From Williamsia muralis NBRC 105860 (GTDB lineage Bacteria; Actinomycetota; Actinomycetes; Mycobacteriales; Mycobacteriaceae): a stretch of 64,000 bases of DNA. Under the pieces are notes generated by a model. That model did no database searches, was not told where the DNA came from, and saw only the letters and a list, made by a program, of their open reading frames with translations. The translations under genes were made by a program, and so were the position numbers. Positions 62,087 to 64,000 of the stretch are shown one piece after another (position 1 is the stretch's first letter; the number at the start of each line of letters is the position of its first letter). Location: NCBI RefSeq assembly GCF_001598915.1, contig NZ_BDAP01000009.1:36541-100540 (forward strand), written 5' to 3'.

Positions 62087-62152
62087 ATTCGCTCCACTTA
62101 TGACAAAACGCTCCGGCCGCAACCGGAGCGTTTTGTCGTAGGTGGAGCGAAT
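62087..62152. terminator. Two-tier nested hairpin, bidirectional terminator between nrdF and the carbonic anhydrase
   Basis: The inner stem is perfect over 15 bp: GACAAAACGCTCCGG (62102-62116) with CCGGAGCGTTTTGTC (62123-62137). An outer perfect 11-bp stem, ATTCGCTCCAC (62087-62097) with GTGGAGCGAAT (62142-62152), encloses it. TTTT lies in the descending arm on each strand, so both convergent transcripts can stop here. Confidence 0.85.
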
Positions 62153-62156
62153 CTGC

Positions 62157-62645
62157 TCAGCTGACCTCGTTGAGTTTCCCGGTGGCGACGTCGAACACGA
62201 ACCCGCGCAACGACGTCGTCTTGGTGATGAACGGGGACTTCTCGATCCGCGCCACCGACTGCCGCACGTCTTCGTCCAAGTCGCCGAACGCCTCGGCAGC
62301 CCACGCCGGCTTCACGCCGACCTCGTCCTGGATGGCTCGTTTGAAGTCGTCGTCGGTGAACGTCAGCATGCCGCAGTCGGTGTGGTGGATCAGGATGATC
62401 TCGGTGGTACCGAGCAGCCGCTGACTGATGGCGAGTGACCGGATCTCATCGTCCGTGATCACACCGCCGGCATTGCGGATGACATGTGCCTCACCGGGAT
62501 TGAGGCCGAGAATGCCGTAGACATCGAGCCTGGCGTCCATGCATGCGACGACGGCGACGTGCTTGCTGGGTGGAAGGGGCAGGGGACCGGAGAAGTCGGC
62601 CGCGTACGCGCGATTGTTGTCCAGGTAGTCATCGGTGACGGTCAT
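62157..62645 (-). CDS. Beta-class carbonic anhydrase
   Basis: A 162-residue zinc enzyme interconverting carbon dioxide and bicarbonate. Zinc ligands and acid pair are ACMDARLD (Cys35, Asp37, Arg39) and HHTDCGM (His88, Cys91). It resembles the small CanA-type enzyme of mycobacteria. The start ATG is the last of several closely spaced ATGs; no clear ribosome site. Convergent with nrdF. Confidence 0.92.
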   Translation of the reverse strand: MTVTDDYLDNNRAYAADFSGPLPLPPSKHVAVVACMDARLDVYGILGLNPGEAHVIRNAGGVITDDEIRSLAISQRLLGTTEIILIHHTDCGMLTFTDDDFKRAIQDEVGVKPAWAAEAFGDLDEDVRQSVARIEKSPFITKTTSLRGFVFDVATGKLNEVS

Positions 62646-62762
62646 GCACTCATGCTCATGGGTGCATGATCGCGCGGACAGAGTTGCAGCCACGAAGATT
62701 CCAACGCAGTCCGCCGCCATGATCAGGCCGAACGCCTTCGTCGAACCTGGTGAACGGGAGTC

Positions 62763-63743
62763 TTACACCAGTGAGTTGCCGACGTTGAAGAGCACTATGT
62801 TCGCCGCCGTCAGTCCTCCCGAGCCGAACCAGACCTCGTCCTCCACGATGCGCACGCGTCCCCAGCTCGGTGCACCCATGTCGCGCCATCGATCGCTCTC
62901 GAGGACCGAGGTGCCGTGCTCCAGCCCGGCAGGCCCATCGAATCCGACGTAGATGACATCTCCGTCGGCAATCTCGAAGTTCTTGTCGTCTAGCGGCGTC
63001 GGCTCCGGCTCACGCTGACCGGGCGGACGTTGCACACCCATGTCGGTCAGGACGCTCGCGGCGAACCCCCCGGTGCCCTCCACCGTCTCGGAGTCCTTGC
63101 CGAACCGCACGAGAGAGGCCTGGTTGTATCGCGCACCGAGTCGGTCGCCGGTGGTCTTGGCGGCGTCTTCGTAGGCCTGCAGTCGTTGCTCGCCCGCGTC
63201 ACCGCGGCCCACCGCCTCGGCGACCGCCGAGAACCGCTCCTGCCAGTCCTGCGCCGGATCGATCTGGACGGTCCGGACCGAGCCCACGGCACCGTCGAGT
63301 GGGGATTCGCCGACCGTCAGCAGGAGGTCAGGTTTGCTCGCGGCCGCCCGTGCGACGTCTGGCCGGCTCTTTTCACCGACGGTGGGAAGGTCCTGCACCG
63401 CTGCGCCCATGAACGAGGGGAGTGAGCCGCCGACAGTGGTGGATGCGACCACTTTGCCCTGTACGCCGAGCGCACACAGAGCGTCGAGGAGGCTCGGGTC
63501 CGCGACCAGGATGCGACTGGGGTCGGGGGCTCCGGAGTCGGCCGGCGCAGGTGTCTGACATGTCTGGTTCTTGTCGCGATCGGGGTCCGCGAGATCGACC
63601 GAGGCGATGCGTGTCGTCGTCTTCACGATCGACCCTTCGCCCTCGGGGACGGACGAGTCGAGGCATCCACTCACACCTGCGCTGACCAGGGCGGCAAGCG
63701 CAAGAGTCGCCAGGGCGCGACGGCGACGGATCACTTCGCTCAC
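62763..63743 (-). CDS. Iron-siderophore-type substrate-binding lipoprotein, FecB-like
   Basis: A 326-residue lipoprotein (lipobox VSGC, Cys27) of the periplasmic binding fold with a long backbone helix. TTTRIASVDLADPDRDKN, SRILVADPSLLDALCALGVQGKVVAS, LLLTVGESPL and GARYNQASLVRFG fit FecB, found at the same place next to the nrd cluster and ctaD in mycobacteria, where it binds a heme or siderophore-type ligand. No permease gene is adjacent. No IdeR box was seen upstream. Confidence 0.87.
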   Translation of the reverse strand: MSEVIRRRRALATLALAALVSAGVSGCLDSSVPEGEGSIVKTTTRIASVDLADPDRDKNQTCQTPAPADSGAPDPSRILVADPSLLDALCALGVQGKVVASTTVGGSLPSFMGAAVQDLPTVGEKSRPDVARAAASKPDLLLTVGESPLDGAVGSVRTVQIDPAQDWQERFSAVAEAVGRGDAGEQRLQAYEDAAKTTGDRLGARYNQASLVRFGKDSETVEGTGGFAASVLTDMGVQRPPGQREPEPTPLDDKNFEIADGDVIYVGFDGPAGLEHGTSVLESDRWRDMGAPSWGRVRIVEDEVWFGSGGLTAANIVLFNVGNSLV

Positions 63744-63931
63744 AGGTTCTCTTCCACTCTTCGGTTGCGGCCCGATGACGGCTGAATCCCGAACAAACTA
63801 GCACTGCTCCGCCGGGTGGAGACCGATGTCGAAAGCCGCGTTTGCCCACCCCCGGATCGACTACGACAGTTCGTAGGACCCGATCGGCTGCGGGCCGTAT
63901 GAGGGTCTAGGATCAACATCAGCGCACATTC

Positions 63932-64000
63932 ATGGCCGTCGCTCCAACGTCCTCCGCGGAACACACTTCCGCACCTGACGCAGGCGAGAGGCCACGCAGG
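63932..64000 (+). CDS. Start of a gene, probably cytochrome c oxidase subunit I (truncated by window edge)
   Basis: The ATG at 63932 opens a frame that stays open to the edge for 23 codons (MAVAPTSSAEHTSAPDAGER, Pro/Ala-rich and disordered). The sequence alone gives no function. In mycobacteria the gene divergent from fecB is ctaD, whose N-terminus is similarly short and polar, so ctaD is the best guess. Confidence 0.4.
   Translation, partial: MAVAPTSSAEHTSAPDAGERPRR

Noticed and set aside
63744..63931. IdeR box between the FecB-like gene and the partial gene
   Set aside because: No stretch reached a convincing match to the 19-bp consensus on either strand.

Overview
The window is 64 kb of high-GC actinobacterial chromosome with no rRNA, tRNA, prophage, insertion sequence or CRISPR array. 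Gene content places it in the Mycobacteriales: mycothiol (mshB), coenzyme F420 (fbiA, fbiB, fbiC), WhiB2, LpqW, GlgM/GpgS glucan and methylglucose-type metabolism, EccB/EccE of type VII secretion, and KstR- and IdeR-like operators. Gene order follows three separate Mycobacterium tuberculosis blocks (typA-lpqW-mshB-fbiC-fdxC-dapC ... dapD-dapE-LOG-fadD6-folP2-gpgS-glgA-glgC; fbiAB-whiB2-manB-manA; nrdHIEF2-fecB) fused end to end. That is consistent with a non-mycobacterial genus such as Gordonia; the genus is an inference.

Region by region. 1-9.98 kb: a truncated semialdehyde dehydrogenase, a WS/DGAT-like acyltransferase, a protein built of decapeptide repeats, a HhH-GPD repair protein, an MFS sugar porter, an enoyl-CoA hydratase, a PspC protein, and an operon of a secreted protein, a lipase fold lacking its catalytic residues and a YhhN membrane protein. 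10-15.6 kb: a second secreted protein, a three-gene ThiBPQ-type ABC importer with a MutT, and a Cys-rich microprotein behind an IdeR-like box. 15.8-24.1 kb: typA, lpqW, mshB, a membrane protein, fbiC (with an eroded CofH half) and an unknown overlapping gene. 24.1-26.9 kb: a cysteine dioxygenase-rhodanese operon preceded by a tiny Cys-Cys upstream ORF and carrying a 56-bp tandem duplication at the gene junction, then fdxC-dapC.

27.05-28.92 kb holds the most interesting system: a four-gene operon of a DUF692/MNIO-type multinuclear iron oxidase, a small partner protein, and two short one-helix membrane proteins whose Gly/Ser tails carry cysteines, in one case on a strict six-residue period. It looks like a ribosomal-peptide modification cassette acting on membrane-anchored Cys tails. 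28.95-43.1 kb: dapD, an AraC regulator, a VOC protein, dapE, two overlapping LOG-family genes, fadD6, folP2, gpgS, a KstR-type operator with an SDR and an acetoacetate decarboxylase, a DivIVA-like protein, DUF3117, an RlmA-type methyltransferase, and divergent glgA/glgC.

43.1-52.9 kb: NUDIX-fbiB-fbiA, whiB2, two conserved small genes, a PAP2 membrane enzyme, and the mannose-phosphate operon (phosphomannomutase, SIS-like protein, manA). 52.9-56.2 kb: divergent eccE/eccB with no other secretion genes, separated by 35-bp tandem repeats. 56.2-64 kb: a TetR regulator with a palindromic operator next to an FMN reductase, the class Ib ribonucleotide reductase operon nrdHIEF behind two NrdR-like boxes, a beta-carbonic anhydrase, a FecB-like lipoprotein, and the first 23 codons of a gene that synteny suggests is ctaD.
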